Positions 24,528 to 34,607 of a DNA stretch of 64,000 nucleotides are shown in pieces. Position numbers and translations under genes: made by a program. The notes under the pieces were generated by a model. It worked only from the letters and a program-made list of their open reading frames with translations, had not been told where the DNA came from and did not search any database. Position 1 is the stretch's first letter; the number at the start of each line of letters is the position of its first letter. The stretch is from Chloroflexota bacterium (lineage in GTDB: Bacteria; Chloroflexota; Anaerolineae; UBA1429): NCBI GenBank assembly GCA_012729455.1, contig JAAYDC010000013.1, positions 30,585 through 94,584 of the forward strand, given 5' to 3'.

Positions 24528-26237
24528 ATGTCAAAGAAAACAAGCATCATCCTGGTTGTTGCTGTGCTCGTGCTTTGCCTTGGCGCATCGTTATGCGCCG
24601 GCAGTTTCCTAGTCTACCGCTCAATTATCTCTAAAGTGCAAGCTACCCTGATGCCGAGAGAGCCGACGCCCGGAGGGCGTGCCACCCGGATGCCGGGCGA
24701 ACCGACTCCCAGAGTGCGCGCCACGCGCATGCCCGCTGATGACGGCGGAGTAGGCGTCCTGCGGCTAGTCGGCGGATACCCCCCCACCCTCGACCCGGCC
24801 ATGAGCCAGGATAGCACCTCGGCCGAGTACATTGTCAATATCTTTAGCGGGCTGGTGACGCTGGATAGCCAACTCGAGGTTGTGCCCGACCTGGCGGAAC
24901 GCTGGGAGCTCTCAGACGATGGCCTGACTTATACGTTTTACCTGCGCGAGAACGCCGTCTTTCAGGACGGCAAAGCCATTACCTCTCAGGATGTGATCTA
25001 TTCGATCGAACGCGCCTGCAGCGTGGCAATGGGTTCGCCGGTAGCCGCCAGCTACCTGGATGACATCGTGGGCGTGGCGGAATTTGCCAGCGGTGAGGCA
25101 CGCAGTATCAGCGGCCTCTCGGCGCCCGATAAGCGCACCGTAGTGATCACCATTGACGCGCCCAAAGCCTACTTCCTGGCTAAGCTGACCTATCCCGCCA
25201 GCTTTGTGGTCGATCGCGAACAGGTCGAAGGCGACTACGAAGCCTTTTTGGAATCGCCCAATGGCAGCGGGCCTTTTGTGCTGGAAAGTATCAGCCGCGA
25301 CAGGATCGTGCTGGTTCGCAATGCGCTTTACTATCGCGAGCCTGCCAAACTCGAACGGGTCGAGTTCAACCTTGCGGGCGGCGATCCGATGACCATGTAC
25401 GAAAACGGCCTGCTGGACATCGTGGATGTGGGGTCTTCGGCTATCGAACGTATCCTGGACCCGGTCAACCCGCTCAATGCCGAGTTGTCCAGCAGTTCTG
25501 AGCTGTCGATCCAGTACATTTCGTTCGATGTCGAGATGCCGCCCTTTGATGACCCCAACATCCGGCGCGCCTTTACCATGGCGATCGATCGCGAAAAACT
25601 GGCCCACTTGGTCATGCTGGGCACCGCCGAGGCAGCCAAAGGCATTCTGCCGCCTTCGATGCCCGGATACAACGATGCATTGGAAGGCCTGCCCTACGAC
25701 CCGGCAAAGGCGCGCAAGCTGTTGGCAGCCTCGCGTTATGGCCGTCCCGGGCAGATGCCCGAGCTGGTGTTGTCAGTTACCGGCACATCGGGGCACATGG
25801 ATGACATCACCCGCGCGGTGCTGTATATGTGGGAAGAAAACCTCGGCGTCAAGGTCAATGTGGAGCAGGTGGCCTGGGAAGACTTTTTGGACGATATGAA
25901 CCGGCGCACGTACCAGATGTATTCGTCGGGTTGGATTGCCGACTACCCCGACCCGCAGAACTTTGTTGACCTGCTGTTCCATTCCAGGAGCTCACAGAAC
26001 CACGCCGGTTACAACAACCCCGAAGTCGACCGCTTGCTCGAGGCCGCGCGTGTGGCCGAAAGCCCCGACGAGCGTTACGCGCTCTACCATCAAGCCGAAG
26101 CGCTCATCGTCGAGGACGCGCCCTGGCTGCCCCTGACACATGGCATCGAATACACGCTGGTAAAACCCTATGTGCAGGGCTTTCATTCGGCCTCTGCCAT
26201 TTATCCGTGGCTCATCGATATCTCGGTAAACCAATGA
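24528..26237 (+). CDS. ABC transporter solute-binding protein, family 5
   Basis: 569 residues of the SBP_bac_5 (peptide/nickel/oligosaccharide) family. The N-terminus is a signal-anchor helix (IILVVAVLVLCLGASLCAGS), possibly a lipoprotein through LGASLC. A linker of near-identical 13-residue units (MPxEPTPxxRAT) then leads to the binding domain, which begins with GGYPPTLDPAMSQDSTS. Family motifs DLAERWELSDDGLTYTFYLR and YNNPEVDRLLEAAR are present. It captures oligopeptides or glycosides outside the membrane. It is followed by two ATPase genes but no permease. Confidence 0.9.
   Translation: MSKKTSIILVVAVLVLCLGASLCAGSFLVYRSIISKVQATLMPREPTPGGRATRMPGEPTPRVRATRMPADDGGVGVLRLVGGYPPTLDPAMSQDSTSAEYIVNIFSGLVTLDSQLEVVPDLAERWELSDDGLTYTFYLRENAVFQDGKAITSQDVIYSIERACSVAMGSPVAASYLDDIVGVAEFASGEARSISGLSAPDKRTVVITIDAPKAYFLAKLTYPASFVVDREQVEGDYEAFLESPNGSGPFVLESISRDRIVLVRNALYYREPAKLERVEFNLAGGDPMTMYENGLLDIVDVGSSAIERILDPVNPLNAELSSSSELSIQYISFDVEMPPFDDPNIRRAFTMAIDREKLAHLVMLGTAEAAKGILPPSMPGYNDALEGLPYDPAKARKLLAASRYGRPGQMPELVLSVTGTSGHMDDITRAVLYMWEENLGVKVNVEQVAWEDFLDDMNRRTYQMYSSGWIADYPDPQNFVDLLFHSRSSQNHAGYNNPEVDRLLEAARVAESPDERYALYHQAEALIVEDAPWLPLTHGIEYTLVKPYVQGFHSASAIYPWLIDISVNQ
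24649..24740 (+). repeat. Coding tandem repeat in the solute-binding protein linker
   Basis: Two and a half copies of a ~39-base unit encoding MPREPTPGGRAT / MPGEPTPRVRAT / MPADD, located between the membrane anchor and the binding domain. Probably a flexible spacer. Confidence 0.75.
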
Positions 26238-26259
26238 ACCGTCACCGAAGGAGTTGTGC

Positions 26260-27252
26260 ATGGCGGCCCTGCTCGATGTTCAGAATCTAGAGACCAAGTT
26301 CTTTACCCAGGATGGCGTGGTTAACGCCGTCAATGGGGTCAGTTTTCATGTGGATGAGGGCGAGACCCTCGGCCTGGTTGGCGAAAGCGGCTGCGGCAAG
26401 AGCGTCTCGATGCTTTCGGTGATGCGCCTGGTCTCGCCGCCGGGTCGCGTGACGGGCGGCAAGGTCTTTTTCGAAGGCCGTGACCTGCTTACGCTGAGCG
26501 AAGAGGAGATGCGCGACTTACGCGGCAACCAGATCGCCATGGTCTTTCAGGACCCAATGACCTCGCTCAACCCGGTACTGACGATCGGCCAGCAGATGGC
26601 CGAGAGTTTAAGGCTGCACATGGGCATGACCCAGGCGCAAGCCTACAAGCGCGCTATCGAGCTGCTCGAGATGGTCAACATCCCCGAGGCCGCTAACCGC
26701 ATCAAGGACTATCCCTTCCAGTTCTCGGGCGGGATGCGTCAGCGTGTCATGATCGCCATGGGGCTTTCGTGCAACCCAAAACTGCTGATCGCCGACGAAC
26801 CCACTACCGCGCTGGACGTAACCATCCAGGCGCAGATTATCGATATTGTTAAAAGCCTAAGGCGCGAGCTGGGCATGGCGATCGTGTGGATCACCCACGA
26901 TCTGGGGGTGGTGGCTGGCCTGGTCGACCGTGTGCAGGTGATGTACGCCGGCTTTATTGTCGAACGCGCCGAGGTGCACGAGTTTTTCAACAACCCGCTG
27001 CACCCCTATTCGCTGGGGCTGATTGGCTCGCTGCCAAGGCTGGATGCGCGCACTCGCGAAAAGCTGGTGCCGATCGAAGGGTTGCCGCCTGACCTGATCG
27101 AGCTGCCCAAAGGCTGCCCCTTCTTTGCACGGTGCCGCTACCGGGTGGCCAAATGTCAGAACGAGAATCCCCCGCTCAAGCCCACCCGCCGGCCTGGCCA
27201 TGAAGTGGCCTGCTGGGTTGCAAGCGAAAAGCAGATGGAGGCCGCACAATGA
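26260..27252 (+). CDS. oppD: Oligopeptide-type ABC transporter ATPase (OppD-like)
   Basis: 330 residues. Walker [12 protein letters not shown]-loop [11 protein letters not shown], signature [13 protein letters not shown], Walker [14 protein letters not shown]-loop WITHD, and the C-terminal oligo_HPY iron-sulfur-type Cys motif [17 protein letters not shown] 26260 is chosen because AAGGAG lies 6 bases before it. It is the second gene of the operon, 22 bases after the solute-binding protein gene, and overlaps oppF by 4 bases. Confidence 0.92.
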   Translation: MAALLDVQNLETKFFTQDGVVNAVNGVSFHVDEGETLGLVGESGCGKSVSMLSVMRLVSPPGRVTGGKVFFEGRDLLTLSEEEMRDLRGNQIAMVFQDPMTSLNPVLTIGQQMAESLRLHMGMTQAQAYKRAIELLEMVNIPEAANRIKDYPFQFSGGMRQRVMIAMGLSCNPKLLIADEPTTALDVTIQAQIIDIVKSLRRELGMAIVWITHDLGVVAGLVDRVQVMYAGFIVERAEVHEFFNNPLHPYSLGLIGSLPRLDARTREKLVPIEGLPPDLIELPKGCPFFARCRYRVAKCQNENPPLKPTRRPGHEVACWVASEKQMEAAQ

Positions 27253-28244
27253 GCAGCGCCGAACCCAGCACCATCCTGCAAGTGCAGGATTTAAAGGTAT
27301 ACTTTCCGATTACGCGCGGCGCGCTGTTCCAGCACCATGTCGGCGATATCAAGGCTGTGGATGGCATCAGCTTTGATGTGTACCGTGGTGAGACGCTCGG
27401 TCTGGTAGGCGAAAGCGGCTGCGGGAAATCCACCACCGGCCGCGGCGTGTTGCAGCTCTACAAGCCCACCGGCGGTGATGTGATCTTTAAAGGGCAAAGC
27501 CTGATCAAGTCGCGCCCCAATGAGATCCGTAAACTGCGTCAGAGCATGCAGATGATCTTTCAGGACCCTTATTCATCACTCAACCCGCGCATGACGGTTG
27601 GGTCGATCATTGGTGAGCCGCTCGAGGTCTTTAATCTGCTGCCCAAAGCCCAGCGGCGCGAACGCATTCAGGAGCTGTTAAAGCGCGTCGGGCTAAACCC
27701 GTACTTTATCAACCGCTATCCGCACGAGTTTTCGGGCGGACAGCGCCAGCGCATCGGCGTGGCGCGCGCGTTGGCGGTCGAGCCCGAGTTTATCATCTGC
27801 GATGAGCCGATCTCAGCCCTGGACGTCTCGATTCAGGCTCAGATCATCAACCTGCTCGAGGAACTGCAGGCCGAGATGGGGTTGACATACCTGTTTATCG
27901 CCCACGACCTCTCGGTGGTGCGCCATATCAGCGACCGCGTGGCCGTGATGTACCTGGGCAAGCTGTGCGAGCTCACCGACCGCGCCGCGCTCTACGATAA
28001 CCCGATGCACCCCTATACCAAGGCGTTGCTTTCGGCGGTGCCCATCCCCGATCCCGATACCGAAGAACAGCGTCAGCGCATCCTGCTGGAGGGCGATATC
28101 CCCAGTCCGGCCAACCCGCCTTCGGGCTGCCGCTTCCGCACGCGCTGCTATATGGCGACCGACCGCTGCACTGAAGAAGAGCCCGAGTGGCGTAATGTGG
28201 GCGATGGATCGCGCGCTCATTGGGTAGCCTGCCACCACGTCTGA
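27249..28244 (+). CDS. oppF: Oligopeptide-type ABC transporter ATPase (OppF-like)
   Basis: 331 residues. Walker [13 protein letters not shown]-loop [16 protein letters not shown], signature [15 protein letters not shown], Walker [14 protein letters not shown]-loop IAHDLSVV, and the C-terminal motif [16 protein letters not shown]. The start overlaps the oppD stop (ATGA). A terminator follows. Permeases must come from another locus, perhaps the opp operon at 55-61 kb. Confidence 0.92.
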   Translation: MSSAEPSTILQVQDLKVYFPITRGALFQHHVGDIKAVDGISFDVYRGETLGLVGESGCGKSTTGRGVLQLYKPTGGDVIFKGQSLIKSRPNEIRKLRQSMQMIFQDPYSSLNPRMTVGSIIGEPLEVFNLLPKAQRRERIQELLKRVGLNPYFINRYPHEFSGGQRQRIGVARALAVEPEFIICDEPISALDVSIQAQIINLLEELQAEMGLTYLFIAHDLSVVRHISDRVAVMYLGKLCELTDRAALYDNPMHPYTKALLSAVPIPDPDTEEQRQRILLEGDIPSPANPPSGCRFRTRCYMATDRCTEEEPEWRNVGDGSRAHWVACHHV

Positions 28245-28263
28245 TAAATCCAGGCATAACAAC

Positions 28264-28298
28264 GCCCAGCCCCGTTTTGGCTGCTGGGCATTTTGTTT
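28264..28298 (+). terminator. Terminator after oppF
   Basis: GCCCAGC and GCTGGGC pair around a 12-base loop, followed by ATTTTGTTT. It overlaps the last bases of the converging pseudogene. Confidence 0.75.
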
Positions 28299-30333
28299 AC
28301 TGATGGATCAGCACCGCCCCCAAAGGCGGTACTGTTGCCGTCAGGGCGCCCTCACGCGCCTCGAGCGTCTGACCCGAGGTGTGCAACTGCCAGGTGCCCG
28401 CCAGACGGGCATCTCTTAGCGTGACCTCACGTTCGATAGTACCCCAGTTCGCCAGCACCACCCCTAGGCGGCCATCGGGGGCCTGCCAGCACCTCTGATA
28501 CAACGCCGGAATGCGGTGTACACGCGCGTTGTACTCCCAGATAACGAGATCGATGCCCTCAGTTGCCAGCGGACGCTGCATGCGTCCAAACACCAGCCAA
28601 TCGCGCGCCGGCCCGCGCCTCAGGGCGGTAGCAGAGCGCAGCGAGGCGAGCGCGTCGTCGTTCGAGCCGATGTAGGGCTCCCAGGGAGCCCAGTTTTCGG
28701 TGTCATAGTTGAGCAGCCGGCCGTCGCCCGTCAGCACCGCGCCCGGTATCTCGCCTACCACCAGGTTATAGGCTGTGCGGATCGGCATGTGGAAGGGCTC
28801 AGGCCCCATGCCAAAGCCGCCCTGTATGAGGATGCACTCGTGGTAGAGGTAGTGATAGAGGGGGATCCAGCTGGCCGGCCAGTGGCGGTGCCCCTCCGGC
28901 ACCACGCGCACATCGCAGATAACAAAATCCTGCAGATTGTACTCGTTGCAGGGCGCCTCGACCGAGAGCACGACCTGCCGCCGGCTATCTTTGGACTGGG
29001 CGCGCTGGCCTTCATCGAGCAGGCGCTTGATCAGGACGCCCATCGCCTCTGTCATCCAGCGCCCCGGCTCATGGGCGTAGCCGTAGGCGTCGCTGGTGAC
29101 CTGCGACGCGCTGCAACAGGCATAGCTCGGCCGCCACGAGGTGTCCCAGCCTTCCTTCCAGGGTTGTTGGTCGGCAGCGATCGAAACCGATTCTGGCCCA
29201 CGGTTGGCCTCGTAGTAAGCGTCGCCCTGATAGCCGGTCCAGCGATGGCCGGTGACCCAGCGCGTGCCGTTGCAAAAGGTACCCACACGCCAGCCGCGCT
29301 CGCGCGCCAGAGCGCTGAACTCGCTCAGCAATTCATCGCCGCCGGCCGGCGGGAAGCAATCCGGATACACCCACGGGCCAGGGCGCTCCCACGACATGAT
29401 CATCGGCACAAGATGCGAGCATCCTGGCTATTGGCTCGAGCAAGGGGATCAGTTTGCGATAGGGCAGGAATTCCTCGTTGGGTTCGGCGGGCCCGGCATC
29501 CAGCTGGCCCTGGATGCGAACTATGATGTACGGCGGCGAATCGAGCAGCCACTCGGGCACGTCGTCGCGTTTGGCAATCGGTCTGGCCCAGGGCTGCTGC
29601 AGGCTCCAGCTGCGGTAAAGATCCGCCGCCGTGTACCAATCGCCTGTAAATGACCCGAGCGATAGCCCATAAGGCAGCCGCCGCGTGCCCCGGCGCGGCC
29701 AATCGCCCAGATGCGCCATCCCCAGGCGCAGGCCGCCGGCGCGATGCACCGCCTTGATGAACTTGATATAGCCTTCGGCGTCGCGGGCGTGCAGCATCAA
29801 CCCCGCCTGCGGCCCATAATAAGCGAGAAACTGCGCACCGATATAGTCCGGGTAGTGATAGGCGTTGCATCTGCCAGAGGGCGGCGTGGGCGGGCTGCAG
29901 CTGGTGCGGTTCGGGTGAACGCAAGAGAGATTCGGGACCGTAGGGGATCACCAACCCCTCAGGACCCTCCCCGAGGCGATAAGGCATCACCACAAAGGGG
30001 AACTGCACGCCGGTGATGTGCAGGTCCGCCTGGTTGGTAAGTGAGAGGCTCCAAAAGGTCAGCTCGCCTTCAGCGCGGACCTCGAACTCGGCCGACAGAT
30101 CGAATCCTCAATCTTTCATAGGTGAACGTCAGGCGGTCGGACTGCTGCCGGCAATTGACGGAGGCGGCCTGGCGCGAGGTGACCTCGTAAAAGCGCCTTT
30201 CCTGCAGGTGATGGATGACAAAGGCCATACCATCAGCCGGTGTGATCAGCTCGCACTCGGGCGCATCCAGGGGCTTTAGCGAGAGCAGCGCGTCGCGGCT
30301 GCTCGAGAGGTGCACAACGCTTACCGTGGTCAT
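28297..30333 (-). pseudogene. DUF6259-like glycosidase gene broken by three frameshifts
   Basis: A single protein family runs through four consecutive reading-frame segments. It starts at ATG 30333 (RBS AAGGAGG at 7 bases) with an N-terminal beta-domain. The frame shifts near 30105 (after FTYERL, continuing FDLSAEFEVRAEGELTFW), near 29866 (after ALWQM, continuing AYHYPDYIGAQFLAYYGPQ), and near 29415 (continuing HLVPMIMSWERPGPW), then stays open to 28297. Each shift equals one extra base (or two missing), so the last segment is back in the starting frame. None of the three sites is a long homopolymer. Intact, it would be about 678 residues: TIM-barrel with DTENWAPW and a C-terminal beta-domain. 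True decay or assembly error; the ORF track shows it as separate ORFs. Confidence 0.8.
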
Positions 30334-30344
30334 CGCTTGCCTCC

Positions 30345-31481
30345 TTACGGGAGTACTGCCAACTCGTGCGCCAGCGGCAGGACCTCGAGGGTCTGAGCGC
30401 GGTCCATCTCCAGCGGGATCGGCATGGGGATGCCGCGCCAATGGCGTGTGGTAAAGGCCGGGAAGGCGCACCGGATGAACTGCTCGCATGTCAGATGCGG
30501 CAGATCGTTGCAGGTAAGCAGAGCGTGGTGCGCCAGCAGCACCTGCTGCGAGCTCAGGCGGTCGAGTACGGTATCCAGGTTGGTCTCGGTGATGCTGATG
30601 TTGATGCCCACCAACCCGTGCGTGGCAGCCAGGGCCGGCAGGTTGTGCTCGATACTGCCGCAGGAATGGATCACGGTGCCGCCCCAGGCGCGTGCGATGC
30701 GCTCGTTATAGGGCACTCCAAACTCGCGATAGAGGCGCGGCGAAACGACTGCCAGCAAGTCCTCGCTGAGTGCCACCCCTGCCGCACGCGGCATCCACAC
30801 GGATGGCATGCAGTGCAGCGGCACCCAGTCGCCCTCGGAAGCCTCACTGACCAAGCGCAGGTAGCGGATATAGTCGTTGGTCACCAGCTCCAGCAGGGCG
30901 TGCACCGCCTCGGGGGCTTCCATCATCGCCATGATCAAATCCTGAGTACCCCACAGGTTGCTGGCAAGGTCGAGCGGCCCCTGCATGTCGGGCATCTGGA
31001 TGGGGATGCGCCCATGGGTGAGCGCGCGCCAGGTGCGGATCATCTCGAGGAACTCGGCCGCCACACCCTCTCGCGTGAAATCGGGCGGTACCAGGCTGTA
31101 GACATCCGCCGGGTCATTGATGATCGGTTCAGCCCAGATGTGTCCGCCCGTCTCGATCTCACGCGCACCATAAGGTGTGGTGAGCAGGCCCTGGCGAAGA
31201 CCCGGAAAGAGCGAAGGGATGTAATCATCCGTCAACACCGCGCGCGCGATAATGCTCTCCAGCTGGCCGCGTAGGCTGGCCTCGGCTTTCAATTCGCCCT
31301 CTGGTACAGGCGCTTCATCGGCTGCTGCGTCTGCGGGCAGGTGAGTAAAGACAAAGGGCAAGCGGTCGGGCAGTTCATGCCCGAACCACACCGCCGCCAG
31401 GCGCCGGCGGCTGGCATTGATGCGCTCGGGCGGATATAACCGATCGATCTCGTCCAGCAGGGTATTGATGACCTGGCTCAT
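30345..31481 (-). CDS. Uroporphyrinogen decarboxylase-superfamily protein (MtaA/UroD-like)
   Basis: 378 residues with a UroD-type TIM barrel. The segment VIHSCGSIEHN holds an H-x-C motif like the zinc site of methylcobamide:CoM methyltransferases (MtaA/MtbA), and genuine HemE motifs near the N-terminus are missing. It is therefore more likely a methyl transferase or a sugar-cluster enzyme than haem synthesis. Its start overlaps the adenosine-kinase-like gene's stop by 4 bases; the frameshifted glycosidase lies 12 bases downstream. Function uncertain. Confidence 0.75.
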   Translation of the reverse strand: MSQVINTLLDEIDRLYPPERINASRRRLAAVWFGHELPDRLPFVFTHLPADAAADEAPVPEGELKAEASLRGQLESIIARAVLTDDYIPSLFPGLRQGLLTTPYGAREIETGGHIWAEPIINDPADVYSLVPPDFTREGVAAEFLEMIRTWRALTHGRIPIQMPDMQGPLDLASNLWGTQDLIMAMMEAPEAVHALLELVTNDYIRYLRLVSEASEGDWVPLHCMPSVWMPRAAGVALSEDLLAVVSPRLYREFGVPYNERIARAWGGTVIHSCGSIEHNLPALAATHGLVGINISITETNLDTVLDRLSSQQVLLAHHALLTCNDLPHLTCEQFIRCAFPAFTTRHWRGIPMPIPLEMDRAQTLEVLPLAHELAVLP

Positions 31482-31963
31482 GCTTTATAGCCGATCGTGC
31501 GCAAGAATTGGGTGCGCCAGGCGACGCCCTCGGGCCCCTCAATGCCGCTGGGAGCAGAACCATCGATGACCCCAAGAATGCCGCGTCCCTGCTCGCTGAC
31601 GGCTACGATTACCTCGAGCGGGTTGGCAGTGGCGCAGTAGATGCCGCACACCTCGGGCACAGCCTGCACCGCTTTGAGCACGTTGCTGGGGTAGTAGCCC
31701 TCCCCCAGGAAGATGATAAAGCTGTGTCCAGCGCCCAGAGCGAGGGCATTTTGTGCAGCCAGCTCTGTAAGGACAGGATCGGTGCCGGAGCAGCGCACCA
31801 GGCAGGCGCCTGAGGCTTCGCAAAAGGCCAGCCCGAAACGGATGCCCGGCACTGCACCCACCAGAGCCTCGTGCAGGTCTTCGACGGTCTTGATAAAGTG
31901 CGACTGCCCGAGGATCAGGTTTACCTCGGCAGGCTTGACGATCTTGATGCTTTCCAACTGCAT
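31478..31963 (-). CDS. Adenosine-specific kinase (DUF355 family)
   Basis: 161 residues matching the archaeal-type adenosine-specific kinase family along its full length: LILGQSHFIKTVEDLHEAL, VPGIRFGLAFCEASG, GAGHSFIIFL, ATANPLEVIVA, GRGILGVIDG. The family was characterised from Pyrobaculum and is common in archaea and thermophilic bacteria. ATG 31963 follows AGGAG by 7 bases; the ORF track adds 19 residues of leader. First gene of a unit with the UroD-like gene. Confidence 0.88.
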   Translation of the reverse strand: MQLESIKIVKPAEVNLILGQSHFIKTVEDLHEALVGAVPGIRFGLAFCEASGACLVRCSGTDPVLTELAAQNALALGAGHSFIIFLGEGYYPSNVLKAVQAVPEVCGIYCATANPLEVIVAVSEQGRGILGVIDGSAPSGIEGPEGVAWRTQFLRTIGYKA

Positions 31964-32081
31964 GGCAACGCTCCTAGGTGATGTCAGAGCTACGATATCA
32001 TCCCCAAATGGGGGTGTCAACAGCTTTGCGGGGCGTCCTGTTTTGCATTATGCTAAGCGCAATCCACCTGCAGGAGCCAGG

Positions 32082-32711
32082 ATGTCCTGCCTCAGAAAGT
32101 CAAGCATCCGAGCGTTACTGGGCGCGATTGTTGTATGCAGCCTGCTGCTGACTGGTTGCGACCCGGTGCATCAGATGCGCATCGAAAACCGCACCACCAA
32201 AAAGATCTCGGTGGGCGTCGAACCACTCGGGCGCGATTTCGTGCTGGCGGGCTGCTCGGTACGCGTGCATCGCTGGGCAGGGCCGCCTCTGCCGGGTAAA
32301 CCGATCACCTTTACAGCGATTTACGCCGAACGCCATGAGCCGCTCAGCACCACCGTGCTGACCGCCACCAACTCGAGCGATCCCGGTTTTGTGCTCAAGC
32401 TGACATCGGCGATCGACCACTGCCCCGGCGACATCACCGACCGCTACCAGCTGTGGGTGCACAACCAGACCAACCTGGACCTGACTGTGGCGCCCAAGGG
32501 CCAGGAGCCGATGCTGGTGCGAGCCGGCAGCGACACGCTCCTGGGCCCGTACGTTGGCAGCATCAGCGCAGTGTGGGGTGAGATCGGCATCTTCGCAGCG
32601 CCCTACCAGCCCAAATCCGGGCAGTTACGCCCGGTTCGCGAGCTGATGGTAGAGTACCCCCTTGGCGAAGTGCCCACCGGACACCTGACCCTGACGGGCG
32701 AGCTCAAGTGA
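32082..32711 (+). CDS. Putative lipoprotein, unknown function
   Basis: 209 residues. The N-terminus has basic residues, a hydrophobic segment (LLGAIVVCSLLLTGC) and a lipobox at LLTGC, so it is probably a membrane-anchored exported lipoprotein. The mature part is beta-rich with an internal near-duplication: ENRTTKKISVGVEPLGRDFVLAGCSV resembles HNQTNLDLTVAPKGQEPMLVRAGSDT, suggesting two similar domains of about 85 residues. AGGAG precedes ATG 32082; the ORF track's start at 31713 is spurious. It is 27 bases upstream of trmD. No family recognised. Confidence 0.75.
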   Translation: MSCLRKSSIRALLGAIVVCSLLLTGCDPVHQMRIENRTTKKISVGVEPLGRDFVLAGCSVRVHRWAGPPLPGKPITFTAIYAERHEPLSTTVLTATNSSDPGFVLKLTSAIDHCPGDITDRYQLWVHNQTNLDLTVAPKGQEPMLVRAGSDTLLGPYVGSISAVWGEIGIFAAPYQPKSGQLRPVRELMVEYPLGEVPTGHLTLTGELK

Positions 32712-32738
32712 TGATGTGTGTTGAATCGGCAAGTGCGC

Positions 32739-33521
32739 ATGCGTTTTGATATACTGACACTCTTTCCGCAACTGTTTGATGCGATCTTTAGCGAGAGCAT
32801 CTTGGCCAAGGCCCAGACAGAAGGCCTGGCAGAGATCCGCGTGCACAATATCCGCGATTGGGCGCTCGACAAACACCACATCACCGACGATACCCCCTAC
32901 GGCGGCGGCGGCGGCATGGTGATGAAGGCCGAGCCGATTCTGCTGGCGATCGATGCTCTGCTGGGCGAGGGGTTTGCCGCGGCGCAAAAGGCCAGCGGTG
33001 ATGTAAAGGTGCCGATCATCCTGCTGACGCCGACGGGCACACTGTTTAACCAAACCTGCGCGCGCACCTTGGAAGGCTACAGCCGTATGATCCTGATCTG
33101 CGGGCGATACGAGGGCGTGGATGAGCGCGTGAGCAGCCTGGCCGTGACCCACGAGCTCTCGATCGGCGATTATGTGCTTTCGGGCGGCGAGATCGCCGCG
33201 ATGGTAGTGGTAGAGGCCGTCACCCGCCTGGTGCCCGGCGTGCTGGGTGATATGCGCGCTATGATCGACGATTCGCATTCCTCCGGGCTGCTCGAATACC
33301 CGCATTATACCAAGCCGGCCGAGGTGCGCGGCTTGGGCGTGCCGGAGGTACTCACCTCGGGCAACCATGCCCGCATTGCGCATTGGCGCCGCGAACAGGC
33401 CCTCTTGCGCACCCGCGAGCGCCGCCCCGATATGCTCGCAAAGGCAGAGCTGACACAGCAGGAGCGCGATTTGCTGGCAAATCTGGAGGCTGACGAGGAG
33501 CATTCGCATCAGCCCGAGTGA
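32739..33521 (+). CDS. trmD: tRNA (guanine-N1)-methyltransferase TrmD
   Basis: 260 residues from the ATG of [14 protein letters not shown], the universal TrmD start. The SPOUT trefoil-knot elements are present: [32 protein letters not shown] and YTKPAEVRG. It methylates G37 of tRNAs that read CNN and CCN codons to prevent frameshifting. No strong RBS is visible. It stands in the usual trmD-rplS order; rpsP and rimM are not upstream, which is unusual. Confidence 0.95.
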   Translation: MRFDILTLFPQLFDAIFSESILAKAQTEGLAEIRVHNIRDWALDKHHITDDTPYGGGGGMVMKAEPILLAIDALLGEGFAAAQKASGDVKVPIILLTPTGTLFNQTCARTLEGYSRMILICGRYEGVDERVSSLAVTHELSIGDYVLSGGEIAAMVVVEAVTRLVPGVLGDMRAMIDDSHSSGLLEYPHYTKPAEVRGLGVPEVLTSGNHARIAHWRREQALLRTRERRPDMLAKAELTQQERDLLANLEADEEHSHQPE

Positions 33522-33591
33522 TAATTTTGGGGATTCACCACCCATGTGCTATACTGCACGATCGTGAAACGGCACGAAAGGTGGTTATCCG

Positions 33592-33948
33592 ATGACCGAC
33601 ATCATCAAATCGCTCGTTCCTGAAGCGAACCCCAATATCCCTCGGCTGCGCAGCGGCGACACGGTGCGTGTGCATGCCCGCATTGTCGAAGGCAACCGTG
33701 AGCGTATCCAGGTCTTTCAGGGAATTGTGATCCGCAACATCAACCGCGGCGTGAGCTCGTCCTTTACCGTGCGGCGGATCGCATCCAACGGCATCGGTGT
33801 CGAACGTACCTTTTTGCGTCTTTCTCCGCGCATCGAAAAGGTTGAAGTGCTGCGTCACTCCAAAGTGCGCCGCGCCAGGCTCTACTTTTTGCGCACCACA
33901 CGCGGCAAGGCCGCCCGTCTGCGCGAAGTGCGCATGGAGAATCAATAG
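33592..33948 (+). CDS. rplS: 50S ribosomal protein L19
   Basis: 118 residues with the L19 core: [32 protein letters not shown] and [20 protein letters not shown], ending in [11 protein letters not shown]. It lies at the 30S-50S interface. AAAGGTGG is 7 bases before the ATG. A TATACT box at 33550-33555 suggests a possible local promoter. Follows trmD as in most bacteria. Confidence 0.97.
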   Translation: MTDIIKSLVPEANPNIPRLRSGDTVRVHARIVEGNRERIQVFQGIVIRNINRGVSSSFTVRRIASNGIGVERTFLRLSPRIEKVEVLRHSKVRRARLYFLRTTRGKAARLREVRMENQ

Positions 33949-33965
33949 CTCGTACCCGGGCGATC

Positions 33966-34607
33966 ATGCGTACACGTTGCCTGCCCGATCCGCAGCATGA
34001 GGAACGGTTGAGGGCGCGGGGGTACCGTACGATCGCCGGTTTGGATGAAGCCGGTCGCGGCGCATGGGCAGGGCCCGTGGTCGCGGCCGTTTGTATTTTG
34101 CCGGATTCCCCCTCCCTATTACGCCCCCTCGAGGGCGTGTGCGATTCCAAGCTGCTGACAGCCCGCCAGCGCACCTATTTCGAGGGGCGAATCCGCGCTG
34201 CTGCCCAGGATTTGGCGCTGGGCGAAGCCTCGGCCTGCGAGATCGACGCTTTCGGGATCGTACCAGCCACGCGTCTGGCGATGCAGCGCGCCCTAGCGCG
34301 TCTGCGGCTGCAGCCCGATCTGCTGGTGATCGACGCACTGCACCTGGAGGTACCCACCCCGCAGCTGGTGACCTATCATGCTGACCTGAACTATCTCTGC
34401 GTGGCATGCGCTTCGATTGTGGCAAAAACCGCACGCGACCGCCTGATGTGCGCCCTGGACGATTCAGTGCCAGGCTATTACTTTGCCCGGCACAAAGGCT
34501 ATGGCACCGCACTGCACCGCCGCATGCTGGCACAAAACGGGATATGTGCAGAACACCGCCGCAGCTACCGCCCGGTAGCACAATGCCAAGCACCTGCCAA
34601 TGCTTGA
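33966..34607 (+). CDS. rnhB: Ribonuclease HII
   Basis: 213 residues. The catalytic Asp-Glu pair lies in GLDEAGRGAWAGPVVAA. A third Asp is in CDSKLL and a fourth in VIDALHLEVP; ASIVAKTARDR is the family's substrate-binding motif. It nicks RNA-DNA hybrids and misincorporated ribonucleotides. Starts 17 bases after rplS without a clear RBS, so it may be translationally coupled. Confidence 0.94.
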   Translation: MRTRCLPDPQHEERLRARGYRTIAGLDEAGRGAWAGPVVAAVCILPDSPSLLRPLEGVCDSKLLTARQRTYFEGRIRAAAQDLALGEASACEIDAFGIVPATRLAMQRALARLRLQPDLLVIDALHLEVPTPQLVTYHADLNYLCVACASIVAKTARDRLMCALDDSVPGYYFARHKGYGTALHRRMLAQNGICAEHRRSYRPVAQCQAPANA

